From Agaricus subrufescens (lineage: Eukaryota; Basidiomycota; Agaricomycetes; Agaricales; Agaricaceae), in assembly GCA_029945375.1 (NCBI GenBank), contig CM057059.1, positions 3,348,001 through 3,412,000 on the forward strand: DNA of 64,000 nt, read 5' to 3'. A model generated the notes under the pieces. The model saw only the letters and a program-made list of their open reading frames with translations, was not told where the DNA came from and did not search any database. Below, one piece after another: positions 44,401 to 55,841 of the stretch. The translations under genes and the position numbers were made by a program. Each line of letters begins with the position of its first letter. The first letter of the stretch is position 1.

Positions 44401-47400
44401 CGCTGTCGTATTCAAGAAGCTCTTCAAAGCTGTATACAATTGCGGTTCATCCAAAACATCTTGAGCGCCCCCGCCAGTCGTTAACCAATCCGATACAAGC
44501 TCAAGTACTCTCGACCGAGAAGCAAGGACTTCAAGGTAATCAGCAACAGAAGGCGAAGACCCGCTTGGTTGGGTGGTGATATACATCTTCCGAAGCAACT
44601 ATAAAGAACCAAGAAGAGCACGAACACGAACAGGGGTCAAATTAATCAGTTCGATAATTTCATCAAGGGTTAAATATAATAACAGAACAGCAACGCAAAA
44701 AAGGGCTCACCTCAAAGAAAACCAACGGCGTCACGAAACTCCTAAAAACGTTCCACCACACTCGCGCAAACTCTGCTCGATCAACAACCAGATCCCTCGT
44801 CATACCCTCTCTCAACGTCATCTCCCCGTTATCATCCGCGACAGAAACCGAGACATTCCTCAATCCATGCACCAGAATATTGACTAGCGCACTCAAAGTC
44901 CCAGCTTGCACAAGCACCCTCAACGGCGGATCCGATGATCGTTCCGAGATCACGTAATTCTGTCTATGTGATAATGAAGGTAACGAGTTCCTCTTTGCCA
45001 TGCTCGCCTTTCTCTCCAGGCCATGAGAGGTATTCGGTTTGACGCGAATGGAAGGTGCGCGACTCATCGTCTGTTTATTACCGATATTCATCTCCCCCAA
45101 TCCCGGCGAAGTAAACCCGGTATCCACAACTACAGAACTAGGTGGCCTTGAAGGTGCCCTTGACGAGGGTCTCGAATTAGGCTCCATCCCACCAGGCTGT
45201 ACCACCAAATATAACTCTCCATTGTACAAACTAATCACCGTCCCTCCAGTGCCCATGATCGATTTCTTCGTCACCTCATTCTCATTCTGCACCGATCTCT
45301 GCAAAATGCGAAGTTGAGGATCCACACCGCGCATAAAATGCAGGTCTGAAGCATCACTATCCACTCTTCCTCTAACCAATTGTGACCGATCGATGAGAGT
45401 CACAGTAGGTAAAGCTTCAGGGAATAAGAGAGGGACCAACGACGCATGAGGAGTCGGTGATATTCCCGATAATGGGGACCTTGACCAGAAGTGCGGTTCG
45501 AGTAGAACGTGGCGTCGAGGTTCAGCAGCTAGCGAAAGCGACATAAATTGATCCACTCGTTGGAACTTCGTCGCCAAATTGGATGCAGGAGTATCTTTTT
45601 CATCAGCCATCTGTCTCCAAAAGGCGACCATCCTCTTCGTATCCTCTGAGAACACAGCTTCTCCACTATTTTCCTCATCCACGACAAATTCTCTGGGACA
45701 TGATTCGAGTACACCTCGAACTCCGTCGAAAGACGCTTTGACTCTTTGTAAAACATCGACACTGAGCATCTGGTCGTCCTTCATTTTCCCAAGCTCTTCA
45801 TTCACCTTCATGCGAACATCTCCACCCCAGGCCGTCACCCTCGGCTCCTTAACTTTCGTCAATGATCCAGCACCATTAGCGACAACTGGTGTAGCACCAA
45901 AGGGGCCATTGAAGCTCTGTTGTTGAGGGGTATGGACCCAGCCTTCGATGACATTCAACGCCAACGGATCAACCCGTTTCCAAACTTTCTCCAAACGAGC
46001 TACCGGTCTCGAGCACAACGCCTCAAGAATAGATTTCCAGGAGCATTCATCCCCGTTCGTCCAGCATATTTCACCGACTTTTGCCCAAAAGCTTATAACT
46101 TCCGACCTTGAATGTGTCTTTGAGGCTACAGCTGGCATCGCCGCCAGCGTCGTCGTTGGAGAAGTCGAAGGTGGAGGGAGAGCAGAAGAGGCAAGTGTCT
46201 GAGATTGTGACTGGGGTAGGTGATGCTTGTCGTCGTAAGTACGATGAGGGGATTGTAAAGGATGTTGTCCATGATGATGAGGATGTCCGTGATGGGGATG
46301 ATGAGGAAGGTAAGTTGATTGTTCCTGACGATTTTGCTTATTACTACTCATATCCTGACCCAAGATTTGCAACAGAATCAGTTTTGTCAACCAGTTAGGC
46401 CGATCATCATTGCCAAAAATCGGTTTTAACATACTCCCAACACCAGTATCACCATGTTCATCATCGTCATGCGGTAATAGCACATACTCCGAAGTCAACT
46501 TCTTCGGAACCTCTTCCAAAATCGATCGATGGAATAGAGTTAAGCTCCTGGCAATAAAATATGGGTCGAAAATCGACAAAACTTCTCGTGATAGCCCTTC
46601 CTCTTGTAGTTGGGCCCATGGAACCCGAGCAGTCGGTGGCGGGGGCATCGGCCCTGGCCTTTGAGCCGTCGGAGAAGGAGCAATAGGGATAGGGCGAGAG
46701 GAAGAAGCTAATCTCGTCTCTGAATCCAGCTGCAATGCGATCATAAGGGAGACCAAACTCTCTTTCGTAGGTCTCGGCGAAAATGTTCCCAAGTTTGGTG
46801 ATTCGTCCACGATGGGCGAAGAAGACGCGTTCTCTCCAGGTATATCCGGTATAATTTCCTTTCGCCACTCTTTCCAACGTTCTTCACCGACCACAGGCGT
46901 ACCATGATACTTCAAATACTCCTCAATCAACCAACTAATCCTCCTCATGTCCCTTTTCTTCTCTTCACCTTCATCGATTCCATTCATAAAATACCCACAG
47001 CATCTCATAAACTCGGCTTCGAAGGTCTGCCGACCGGCGACAGAAGGTAATGAAAGAATGATAGTAGAAGCAAATGACTTCCAAGCAATCATTTCTTTCT
47101 CCTTCTCTTTCTCCGAATCATGCGAAGAAGGGTTTCGTTGATGTGTGTCCACCGTCATCGAATGTTCTCCAACATCCTCGTCACCATCTCGTTTGAAAAA
47201 AGTCGTAGCAAAAACAGCTTCATGAGTCAACGCTTCAGACGTTCCTTTCTCCAACTTGCCCGTTTGCATATCCCTAACCAGATCAGGATGGGCTCTCCTT
47301 CCCCAAAACGCCCTCCTCTTCCTCCCACCACTATATCCTGCAACATCTTCTCTACCTTTACCATTTGCCTCAACGTCCAACAGAGTATTGCTCCCAGCAG

Positions 47401-49142
47401 CAAAAGGATCATTCCCGATAACAATAACATCCCTACCTCCCTCAGCTCCTTCTTGATCTTCCTCATCGTCCTCTAAACTAGGAGGAACCAGCCCTGTAGG
47501 AAACAATTCCTTAATCCCTGCATTTCTATCACTCGGCGGCTTATAAAAAAATAATTTTGTGCCTTTCAATTCCATTTTATATCCTTTCCAGCCTTTCGCC
47601 AAGGTACTTGGTCCGGGACCAGCCCCAGAAGAGTTATAGTGAAGATGAAAAGGGATAGAAGAGGCAGCAGTGTCCGCCAATCGATTGATAAAACCCGAAT
47701 GGTAGACGATCTGAGATGTACGACGCGCATTTCTTAGTTTTGCAGCGTCATCAGGATGGGAAGGAGCTGAAGAATGGTTTTGACTAGGTTCGATTATAGT
47801 CGGAGGTCGGAGGTTCGTGGTACGTTGATGTTGCTTAGAAATGGGTGAAAAGGCAGCTTTGGGTGTTGCCGCGGTACTGTGAAAGGCGAAAGCGGCGCGC
47901 ACAGGTGTCATCGGTTGCCCATGAAATGGTGATTCCACTCGGCTTTCCGACCCTTGTTGATCCTCGGGCACCCTTTCGTCTGACCCAGAGCCTTTCCTCC
48001 TGGGATTCACAACAAACCGATTATTGGTCAATTGTTTTTGAGGACTAGGTGTAAACGATTGCGAACGTTTATGTACAAGGGTGGGAGCCTGAGGTTTGGA
48101 GGAATTGGCACTACCCCGTGTGGAGATGGAATCATTGGACTCTATGCTCTCTTCTATCGTAGGAGCAGATACAGAAATAGCGACGCTAGGTAACGTGGCA
48201 CTTCGAGGTGGCCTGGCATCGGGATGCGGCGGCATACCTAATTGAGGTACCGAGCGTACGGGAGAATCAGGTTGCAAACGCGGGAAAGGGTGGCGCATAT
48301 TACTCGTCGTTGCAGAAGACAAAGTAGGCGAGCTCAACGGTGTCACCATGCTCGCATTACTTTCGTTTCTATTCCTGTACTCGGTGATCTTGCCTTGAAA
48401 CGAGGTATTGAGGGTTGATAAACTGTGAGCAGAGATTTGATTCAAATCATCGGCAGAGCGAGACCAGGTTTTGCGTGACATGGAACGTAAATCACCCAGA
48501 CCGGATGGAGAGGAAGAAAGGGTGGGGTGTGTTGTATGCGACATAATGGGGCTGGAAGGGACACTGGGCGGATGGAAGGAGTGGTCCACTTGCGGTTGGG
48601 ACAGATCGAAAACGGATCTGGGAGAATGAAAAATGAGATTGAGTAAGCATTTCGTTAAAGACCTTTCTATTAGAGTAATAGAGGGTGGAACAAGAAGCAA
48701 CATCCGTAAAGCTTGCTGTACGCGCTGGGCGTGCTAAGAGCCGATGTTATCGCAAACGTTGAAATCGGCCACAACGCACACCACAGCGGGTAGGGGAAGG
48801 AGAGAAGCAGGAGTGGAAAGGAGGAGCCCAAAGAGAAAAGAAAAACACTGACTTGCTGCCGGCACCATAGGTGTCCAAGATGGGGCGAGGATCGGTTGGA
48901 CGAGAGATTTTGTGCTTACGGGCACTGCTGATGCTTGTTCTGGACTCGGCACTAGGAGAGGGCAGCTTCGAGCCCGAGGAACTGCGGCCGAACCAGGTCT
49001 TCGGTTTCGAGAGAAACTGCGCGAAGCCGGACGAGGGGGATGGCGATCGCGGGTTGCTTGGGGACGACGGGGTATTGGGGGTCAGGGTGTCCACCTGAGG
49101 GGCAAGAGAGCTGGACGGGGGAGCCCCCTTGCGCCTGTTCAT
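41459..49142 (-). CDS. Bem2-type RasGEF-PH-RhoGAP protein
   Basis: Very large multi-exon gene, about 2,300 residues. It probably regulates Rho GTPases in polarity and cytoskeleton. From the N-terminus: a Ser/Pro-rich disordered region (first exon from the ATG at 49142, spliced near 48850 into SVFDLSQPQ); a split PH-like part (GWKGYKMELKGTKLFFYKPP); a CDC25-like block (IARSLTLFHRSILEEVP, PNWLTKLILLQ, RLEKVWKRVD); a RasGEF-N-like block (GTLSALVNILV..FRSFVTPLVFFE); a second CDC25-like block (43356-44027); a PH domain (FTFQLDTEDGGHYILQAMS..WLETI); and a C-terminal RhoGAP with the arginine finger in YRIAGAVSEINSLK and TAEALAIVFSPNLL. The acidic tail ends at 41459. This order and length match yeast Bem2. 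The exact start is uncertain, because the frame is open upstream to 49358. It is the only clearly conserved gene here. Confidence 0.85.
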
Positions 49143-49504
49143 GACGTGGACGAGCGGAGGCCCCGCGAATAGGAGGCGGGTGCAGACGGGGCGGGGCGGG
49201 TGGCTGCGACGTGGCTCGGGCTGCGAGGCGGGGCCGGGGCGGGTGGTCGCTGTGAGAGACGGCGAGGAGGAGGGAGCAGCGGACGGGCTTACCGGAGTCG
49301 AGGAGCGGAAGAAAGAAGGGGTCGGCAGAGGCCACAGGGCCAATTTTCTATCAAGCACCTGACATGATGAATTCCATCACACACACTTCTTTCATTGAAA
49401 TGCCCCACGCTGTCGCCTTTCTACACACGCCACGCTCGATGAGAACTATTATTATCATTTGCATACACGATCTCGAGCAAAAACATATATAGGGTCATCA
49501 GGCA
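49143..49504. promoter_or_regulatory. Upstream region of the Bem2-like gene
   Basis: GC-rich to about 49340, with an open minus-strand frame upstream of the chosen ATG, so part may be 5' coding or 5' UTR. The rest, up to the stop of the next gene at 49505, has no gene. The two genes are in the same orientation. Confidence 0.4.
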
Positions 49505-51091
49505 TCAGACATCAAACACTACCTTTGGTTTCAGCAATACAGCCTCGTCCCACTCGCCGACCTTCCCTGGCCTCTTCTCGGCCTTGACTAGTCCCAGATC
49601 AGTCGTACACAGCACCTTGTTTTCCTCCTTTCCCTCGCCGGCCACGACCTCCATCGTGACGTGGTTGAACGCCACCTCCGGGGCGATATACAGTGCCTCC
49701 AGATCACAGCTGATGATCTCCTCCCCGATCATTTTGTTCAATTTTTTAGCTTTGTTCAACAAACCTGCTATCCTATCCCCGAAAGTTTTGATCAAATATT
49801 CTTGCAGCGCGGTGGCGTCGTTGTGCCACCCTGCAGTGAGTATAATGTTGACGAATGCATCTACCATGTAGATCGTCAAATCTGGTTCGGTGGCCAGCAT
49901 CCGCTGAAGATGGATCCTTGTCAACGCGCGCCAACGTCCCGAAACAGCTTGTTCCTCTAATCCATCATTTTCAGGGAAAAAATAAATAGAGACAAAAATA
50001 ACACACTCACCAGCTTCCCGGACCCTAGCATAGATCTCGCTCAACAAATTCTCATCCTCCGGGTTCTCGAAATACCAGGACGAAATGATCCAGTGCGTAT
50101 ACGCAGACATACTAGCTTTCAAAGACGTTCTAACCACTTCCCCAGCCTCCTCATTGTCGGCCTTCACTAACAACCCAACCATTCGTTCACCTAGAATCTC
50201 TTCGACACAAGCGAAAGCTTCTTTCAACTCTTCCGGTGTCTCTTCACCTTCAGTTTCTGTTGGGGGCCTAGCGACATTTTCGAATGCTTTGACTATAATT
50301 TCTGATAAGTGGAGGATATCTTGATTAAGTGATTTGACCAAGTCGACCACTTCGCTCTCGGATATCATAGCAATTGGGACGTCGTCTTCTCCTTGAATCC
50401 TGAATTTCTCCTCCTCGTCTCCTTTCCCCCTTCTGTCTTCCCCCATTTCCTTTCTCAACCCCTCAACCTCTTTCCTCAACACATCCAATTCCTCCACTTT
50501 TTCCAAATTCTCGCTTTCCCTAACCCTCGCTTCCTGCAGCAGTTTCTTCAAATTTGCCAATTCCTCTTCCACAGCGGCCAGCGATCGACGCTGTTCATCC
50601 AATTCAACTGCTTCCCCCCCTCTGATAGCCTTACCGTTGACCGGCACGGAGGATGTAACAGAAGAATTCCAACTCCAAGCAACCAACGAACCAATTTTCT
50701 CGAGTAGGTACGACGCTATAGAAAACATCTTCATCGACGGTGATAGGCTCTTCGGCGTTTCTGTCAAGCTTCTATCTTCTACCTCTTTCGAGTTCAAGCA
50801 CGGCGCGGAATGAGAGTGCAAACGAGCACAGCAAATTGTCAAAATAGAAAGTCGGGCAGTCGGATGATTCGAATGATTCGAACCGTTTTCCTCTCCTCTC
50901 GCAAATCTTCTCGTCGTATATCCAATACCCAAAACGGCTGCAGTCACCGTCGCAATAACAGCAGTACCTTCAATAACCGAAACCTTCGTCGTCCACCAAT
51001 TACTATACAACACAATCTTCGTCAGGATCTTCACAATGAACCGTAAGCAAGCAGAGCCAAAGAGGCCCTCCACAAGAATATAGAACAACAA
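49505..51091 (-). CDS. Coiled-coil family I, member 5, with possible membrane anchor
   Basis: About 510 residues after removing one short intron (about 50011-49955) that sits at the family's phase-1 position and joins EAG to EEQAVSGRWRA. The frame is open through the intron, so the raw ORF looks continuous. If the start at 51091 is right, the N-terminus has hydrophobic segments (FYILVEGLFGSACL and VIATVTAAVLGIGY) suggesting membrane insertion. A later Met (MKMFSIASYLLEKIG) would give a protein like the other members. Then come a charged coiled coil, the helical block YTHWIISSWYFENPED, and the C-terminal domain with GEEIISCDLEALYIAPEV and VLCTTDLGLV. It lies 43 kb from the tandem array, on the other side of the Bem2-like gene. 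Function unknown. Confidence 0.72.
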   Translation of the reverse strand: MLFYILVEGLFGSACLRFIVKILTKIVLYSNWWTTKVSVIEGTAVIATVTAAVLGIGYTTRRFARGEENGSNHSNHPTARLSILTICCARLHSHSAPCLNSKEVEDRSLTETPKSLSPSMKMFSIASYLLEKIGSLVAWSWNSSVTSSVPVNGKAIRGGEAVELDEQRRSLAAVEEELANLKKLLQEARVRESENLEKVEELDVLRKEVEGLRKEMGEDRRGKGDEEEKFRIQGEDDVPIAMISESEVVDLVKSLNQDILHLSEIIVKAFENVARPPTETEGEETPEELKEAFACVEEILGERMVGLLVKADNEEAGEVVRTSLKASMSAYTHWIISSWYFENPEDENLLSEIYARVREAGECVIFVSIYFFPENDGLEEQAVSGRWRALTRIHLQRMLATEPDLTIYMVDAFVNIILTAGWHNDATALQEYLIKTFGDRIAGLLNKAKKLNKMIGEEIISCDLEALYIAPEVAFNHVTMEVVAGEGKEENKVLCTTDLGLVKAEKRPGKVGEWDEAVLLKPKVVFDV

Positions 51092-52619
51092 GTACAGGAG
51101 AGAACAAACAAGATTAACAAAAAGGTCAACGACCGGAGCCGAAGTACCTTACAGTGACGACGAAGAAAAAGGAGTGGTAGGTGGTTGGGAATGGGAGGAG
51201 GAGAAAGAAGATGGAAGGGGAGGTTGAAGAATAAACTGCGATCATCAACCTCCCCTGGACTCGGGCATCACACGCCAACACCAACACACCACACACATGC
51301 TCCTCCCCGAGTAACGGAACACAACGTTACACGCAAGCTCCAGTAATAAACCACCTCTACAATCCTAATGCTAAAATACCCGTATGCTTGCTTCCTCATG
51401 ACAGACAACAGACTGACAAACCAACACTCGTGGTTCGAGAGGGCTTTTAAAAGACACAGAAGTTCTTCTTCTTCCATCCGTCCCTGCAAAAGAGGACAAA
51501 AAAATGATGATGGTAATGATGGTCTGATGACGACTATAATGATGATGTCGTACACAACGTGTATGTGTCCCTTCCCAGCCTTCGCCCATGCAGCGTTTCA
51601 TGTAAAAATCAAAAAACTTTTTTATACACGACCTTCTAGCCGCTCGCGCGTTTTCTTGTGCAAGGGGGGCGCGTTCCGTCGGAAGAACTGAAGAAGAAGA
51701 TTTGATAATTCGTTTCAGGGTCTCCTCGTGTCTTCCTAATTTTTTTCCCGGAGCATGACACCCATTTTCAACATCAGACCACATACACCTGAGAATCGTG
51801 TACGTGAGAGGAAGGTAAAGAAGGTCAATACCCCAAGCAAAATCTCCACTAAATCGCGGAGATGAACGTCATTCGACCTGCCTCATTCACCGGATGTACG
51901 GGACGAGACGGTCAATTACCTGAGATAACAAAATAAAAAGGGTCGCCCTCTCTGAACAGTTAAACGCCCAAAACGCTCAGAAGCCATTCCGTGTTCGTGA
52001 AAGAATTGATGCTGATGGAGGGTACCCAACACTCGGATACCTCATGTTGTTTTAAGTAAACGTGTACTACTACCTAATCATGCGCCACTGACTTTGCCGG
52101 AAAGAAGTGCCTAATCAGATAATCATGTCACAAAACGACGACGACGTACATGGTGATATTTATAAGCGTATCCGAGTCTAGACCAGGGTGCATTGCTAAA
52201 TTCGGAGCGGTAGGCAAGGAATACGAAAGGGAGTACAAAGCTAAGAAGTCGACTAGCGTTGTGCCCTGGACTAAAGTCGCTAAAGCAACACAAAGGAGTC
52301 TGAGGCAATAATTTGTTTATCCCCACCTCTCTCACATTCATCGAACAGCCACTGACAACCATCATCCGTGAAATCGGGGAGAACCCAAATGGGCGCTGCA
52401 TAAACTATAAAAAACAACTCGTTTTCAAGTACCGCCATCAAACTATCACCAACGATGCATTGAACCTTCTAGCTCCACGAGGCAGCCAACGTGTCTCCAC
52501 AGATCCATCTCATACCACATTGGCCGGTAGGCTACGCATTTCAACGTCAACGTAGCTTTAGAGTTCGAAATTTGATAGTTCCACATTTGAATTGCCTCAT
52601 GCGAGTCAAAAGCCGACTC
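51092..52619. other. Gene-free region
   Basis: No supported gene. ORFs here are low-complexity or shadows. The first 200 bp would hold the promoter of the family I gene. From about 52440 the sequence leads into the Copia relic without a recognisable 5' LTR. Confidence 0.45.
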
Positions 52620-53007
52620 GCAAGTTCCATCAAGGATGAACAACGAGTTCGCACTAACATCGACATGGACCGACGATCTATTGGGGGCATCAACTACAAA
52701 AACAGGAGAGACGAAAGCGAAAAGTGAATTGGCCAGCAGCTACGAAGTAAAAGATCTAGGGGAAGCAAAATACGCACTCGGAACGAAAATTGATTGCAAC
52801 GATGATGGAGATATCCGCCTATCCCAGAAAGCATTTTGCGAGCGCATGCTGGACCGTTTCAATGTCTCCGAAGCTAAACCCAGGTCAACACCATTTCCTA
52901 CCGGCATCACCTTGGCCAAGAACAACTCACCCCAGAACGATCTCGAGTGTCACTGAGAGATGTCTAAGGTACCTTATCGCGAGGCACTAGGGGCGCTAAT
53001 GTGGCTT

Positions 53008-53250
53008 TGTTAAGTAAACAACTACAACACACGACTACCCGCGCGTAGGCTATAATTACTCCATATATATCTCCAGAAGTACTCGCCCTAGATCCAGTGA
53101 CTGAAAAGTGCAATCAGGAACCCGATGACAAGACGCTCAATGCAATCGTCCTCTATCGCAGTGGTGTCTTGGAAACGCACGTCGTCCAAAGGAACAACTT
53201 TCTCCAGAGCGGGATCCTGGGCAGAGTTGTAGTCGTGTCAGGTGCGTCAC
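53008..53250 (-). pseudogene. Antisense fragment of a G3-type gene inside the Copia relic
   Basis: This 243-bp insert is the reverse complement of a G3-like 3' end. The minus strand reads RDAPDTTTT.PRIP.WRKLF.WTTC with the same stop and about 150 bp of 3' flank as 62260-62505. It splits the relic's codons for MWL|QLATR. GGCTT occurs on both sides (53003-53007, 53251-53255), as a target duplication or microhomology. Confidence 0.8.
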
Positions 53251-53438
53251 GGCTTCAGCTTGCCACAAGGTCAGATTTATCATCCGCAGTAAATTTCCTA
53301 CCGCACTTCGCCAACGATCCCGGACAGGCATATTGGCAAGCACTGAAGCACACTCTCAAATACGTCAAAGCCAACGTGGACTGCGGGATTACATATAGAA
53401 GAGGGGGAAAGTCTAAACCTGAAGGATATGTGGACGCT

Positions 53439-53548
53439 GTCTCCTATCTCTTACCTCCCCACAAAACAGCTCCCCCTGCAACGAAGAAGATATATCCCTC
53501 AGTGGTTCTACTCGTATCCGAGTCCCCAGTGTAGTCAGTGGCAGCATC
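53439..53548 (-). pseudogene. Inverted RNase H segment in the Copia relic
   Basis: The plus strand reads GYVDA and then loses homology. The minus strand of these about 110 bp encodes DYTGDSDTSRTTEGYIFFVAG, exactly the next part of Copia-1 RNase H. Plus-strand homology resumes at VEVEFMASPRA. The piece has therefore been flipped in place. Confidence 0.85.
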
Positions 53549-54175
53549 AATGGTGGAAGTGGAATTCATGGCGTCTCCGAGGGCGTCGCAACAGGTGATG
53601 TGGCTAGAGAAATTCTTAGACAAGATTGGGCTACCTCGAGCCAGACCAATGATAATTAACGTGGATAACAGCCGTGCTATTGCCAACACAAAGAACGACA
53701 AGAATCACCACCGTACTAAACACGTCCGCGTAAATACCACTTTGTGAAGGAGAAAGTTGATAACAGTGATATCACTTTCATATATGTCCCATCGGCTGCA
53801 AACCTGACAGACGTTATGATGAAGGCATTGCCCCGAGATGGCCGTTGCTGTAATGGTATAGATATCCGTGGCGAAGACAACGGTACCAATTCAGGGGAAG
53901 AGTTGTAAGTGATTCGATACTTCACCTTTCGCCCACTTTCACGTTCTACTATAGTGAGCACTTGCTCCATTTACTCTTTTCTATTATGGCCATTGTCGAC
54001 CACAGTCTTTATCTCCATTCTACTATTTCCAATGTTTGTTTCTTTATTTCCAATTCCGCACTGTATAACTGTACAGTTCTTTATTGCCAAAGCTACCGAG
54101 TATAAAAGGTGGAAAAAGGCACCTGCACACCTCAGTGATCGACACACTATTCGTGGTCACTGAGATTGTCTATTC

Positions 54176-54660
54176 TTATTAAGTTTTGATAACATTACAC
54201 CACTATCAGGGCACAAATAACTCTGATTTTCTGTAATTATACTCTAACCAGTCAGCTTCATACTAACGTGTTTGGCGGAGCTGACAAGAATAGGCACTGC
54301 GGCCAAATTAACCCTACAATGCGACGCTAGACAGGATGGATGAAGAAAATGTACTGCATTATGTTTATATTGAGACCACCTCACCAGAAACTCCTGGGAT
54401 GCGGGCGTTGCGAGCTTTCCCGACAACGTCGCTTGGCAGCTTCATCCCAGCCCGTTTTAGAAGTGTAGCACAACAATAGGGTTTCTGTTAATTAAAGCTC
54501 CACTGATGTGCTACAACCTTATCTGAAACAAAAACATCGATCGAGAGTGTTACCTTAGTTATATTAATAGCATGACACTATCTACTTGTGGTGCCCTCTA
54601 AAAAGAACGTATGCACCATTATTGAGTCTGGGGATCAACCGTGCGCAATTATGATGTAGG
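54176..54660. other. Gene-free region
   Basis: AT-rich spacer between the Copia relic and gene G1. No ORF with family resemblance. It may contain the missing first exon or promoter of G1. Confidence 0.4.
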
Positions 54661-54737
54661 TCGATACTCCATTTACAGGCAAGATTCCATATTTCTTCCC
54701 ATATGAGACCCAGGAAGATGATGCGTATCAGGGGACA

Positions 54738-55841
54738 ATGACCTTTGAGCTAGTAAATGTCTTCAGGACTCTACAAGTAGCTCAAATGTTGGCGGAACGG
54801 TACCACATAGTACTGGACAATCTAGAACAGAATTCACCAACGGACGAAGCCTTGTTTAAAGCCAATCTCAGTGCAGGGGCGACGGTATTGCAGGCGAAAA
54901 GTGGTCAAGAGTCATTATCTGAATTTCGAAGGGAGTTGGAGAGAGGGATGGACCGAGCGAGAGTTACCACTGGAGACAGTAGGTAGATTCCGTACCTCTG
55001 TGGGGCCGTGGCATACTAAAAAAATGTCTCGGAAGATGTGAAGGGCCAGGACTCTTTGTTCAACTCACCTAGGAATACCCGAGCGGTTTTGGAGATCCTT
55101 GCAACAATTGATGAATGTGACGGATTGTTACAACAATGTCAAGACCAGTTTGGGGATCTTGAAAAGCGGACTGAAAAAAAAGACGCCATTGATTCTGATC
55201 CACCCACTGAGGAAGAGACACAAGTAATGCGCGCAAAATGGAAGATGTTTCTCGATGCGATAGCAGATGTATACTTGCAAGGGTTTCAGATCGCGAATGA
55301 GATATCAATGTCAACATCGTAAGAGATTTATGAAATATCTGGAATACCCATGATTTCAACTATGACTAGGGACACGCCTCAATACTTTACGCCAGAAATT
55401 TACGAACCGAGACAGAAAACTCCTCTATGGCGAGCCCTCTTCCAACGCGAAAACAGGCGAGATTTAATCGAGTCTGGGAATCTTCGGGAGACACAGAGGG
55501 AGCTCATGAGTCCATGTGCGGCCGCGATTATTCATAGTAACTCTCATCAAACACCGACGGACGTGGACAATCGCGTGATTTCCGCGCAAAAGCCACAGGT
55601 ACCCAAAGATACGGCCGTTTCGACCACTGCTCCATCAGGTGATCAAACCGCAAGCAAACCGAAGGTCACGTTCTGGCGGAGGATCTTTCGACGTATCAAT
55701 AGCTCCCCTCCTCAGGATACCTCAGCCAGATCTGAATCAAGTGCTGACACACCTGACGCGGCCACTCCTCAGCCTAAGGCCACATTCTGGAGAAGGTTCT
55801 TCCGCTGGCCAACATGCGTTTCAACGACGCCGTCTAGATAG
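54738..55841 (+). CDS. W-R motif family, gene G1
   Basis: Three coding exons are supported by comparison with G3. Exon a: MTFELVNVFRTLQVAQMLAER and a helical stretch, spliced after GDS near 54979. Exon b: IDECDGLLQQCQDQFGDLEKR followed by the conserved acidic stretch IDSDPPTEEETQVMRAKW, spliced near 55320. Exon c is a disordered tail carrying three short basic-aromatic repeats, PLWRALFQRE, TFWRRIFRRI and TFWRRFFRWP, and a terminus VSTTPSR. The true start is uncertain: an in-frame upstream stretch (YETQEDDAYQGT) suggests another 5' exon, as in G3 (from 61041). No known domain. Helical N-terminal half plus cationic aromatic tail suggests membrane or nucleic-acid contact, which is inference. Confidence 0.65.

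Larger units (their letters stand above)
52620..54175 (+). mobile_element. Rearranged Copia relic of the Copia-1 family
   Basis: Starts inside the reverse transcriptase (STWTDDLLGASTT, the same WTDD active-site form as Copia-1), runs through VKDLGEAKYALG and KPRSTPFP, then RNase H pieces (LATRSDLSSAVNFLPHFA; MASPRASQQVMWLEKFLD; KNDKNHHRTKHV) and a terminal piece (FIYVPSAANLTDV). An LTR-like end (about 53900-54175) follows, with a TATA-like gtataaaagg and a CTCAGTGA..TCACTGAG hairpin. It is scrambled by a 243-bp insertion, a local inversion and frameshifts. No 5' half or 5' LTR seen. Confidence 0.82.

Noticed and set aside
47120..47476. Several 60-118 residue plus-strand ORFs over 45-48 kb
   Set aside because: Shadows of the very long exon of the Bem2-like gene.
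51268..51784. Minus-strand ORFs with hydrophobic stretches
   Set aside because: Low-complexity sequence without paralogs, motifs or credible splice context.
53008..53250. Interpretation as a solo LTR (TG..CA-like ends, 5-bp duplication)
   Set aside because: The same sequence is the native 3' end of G3 and is partly conserved in G2, so it is a gene fragment rather than an LTR.
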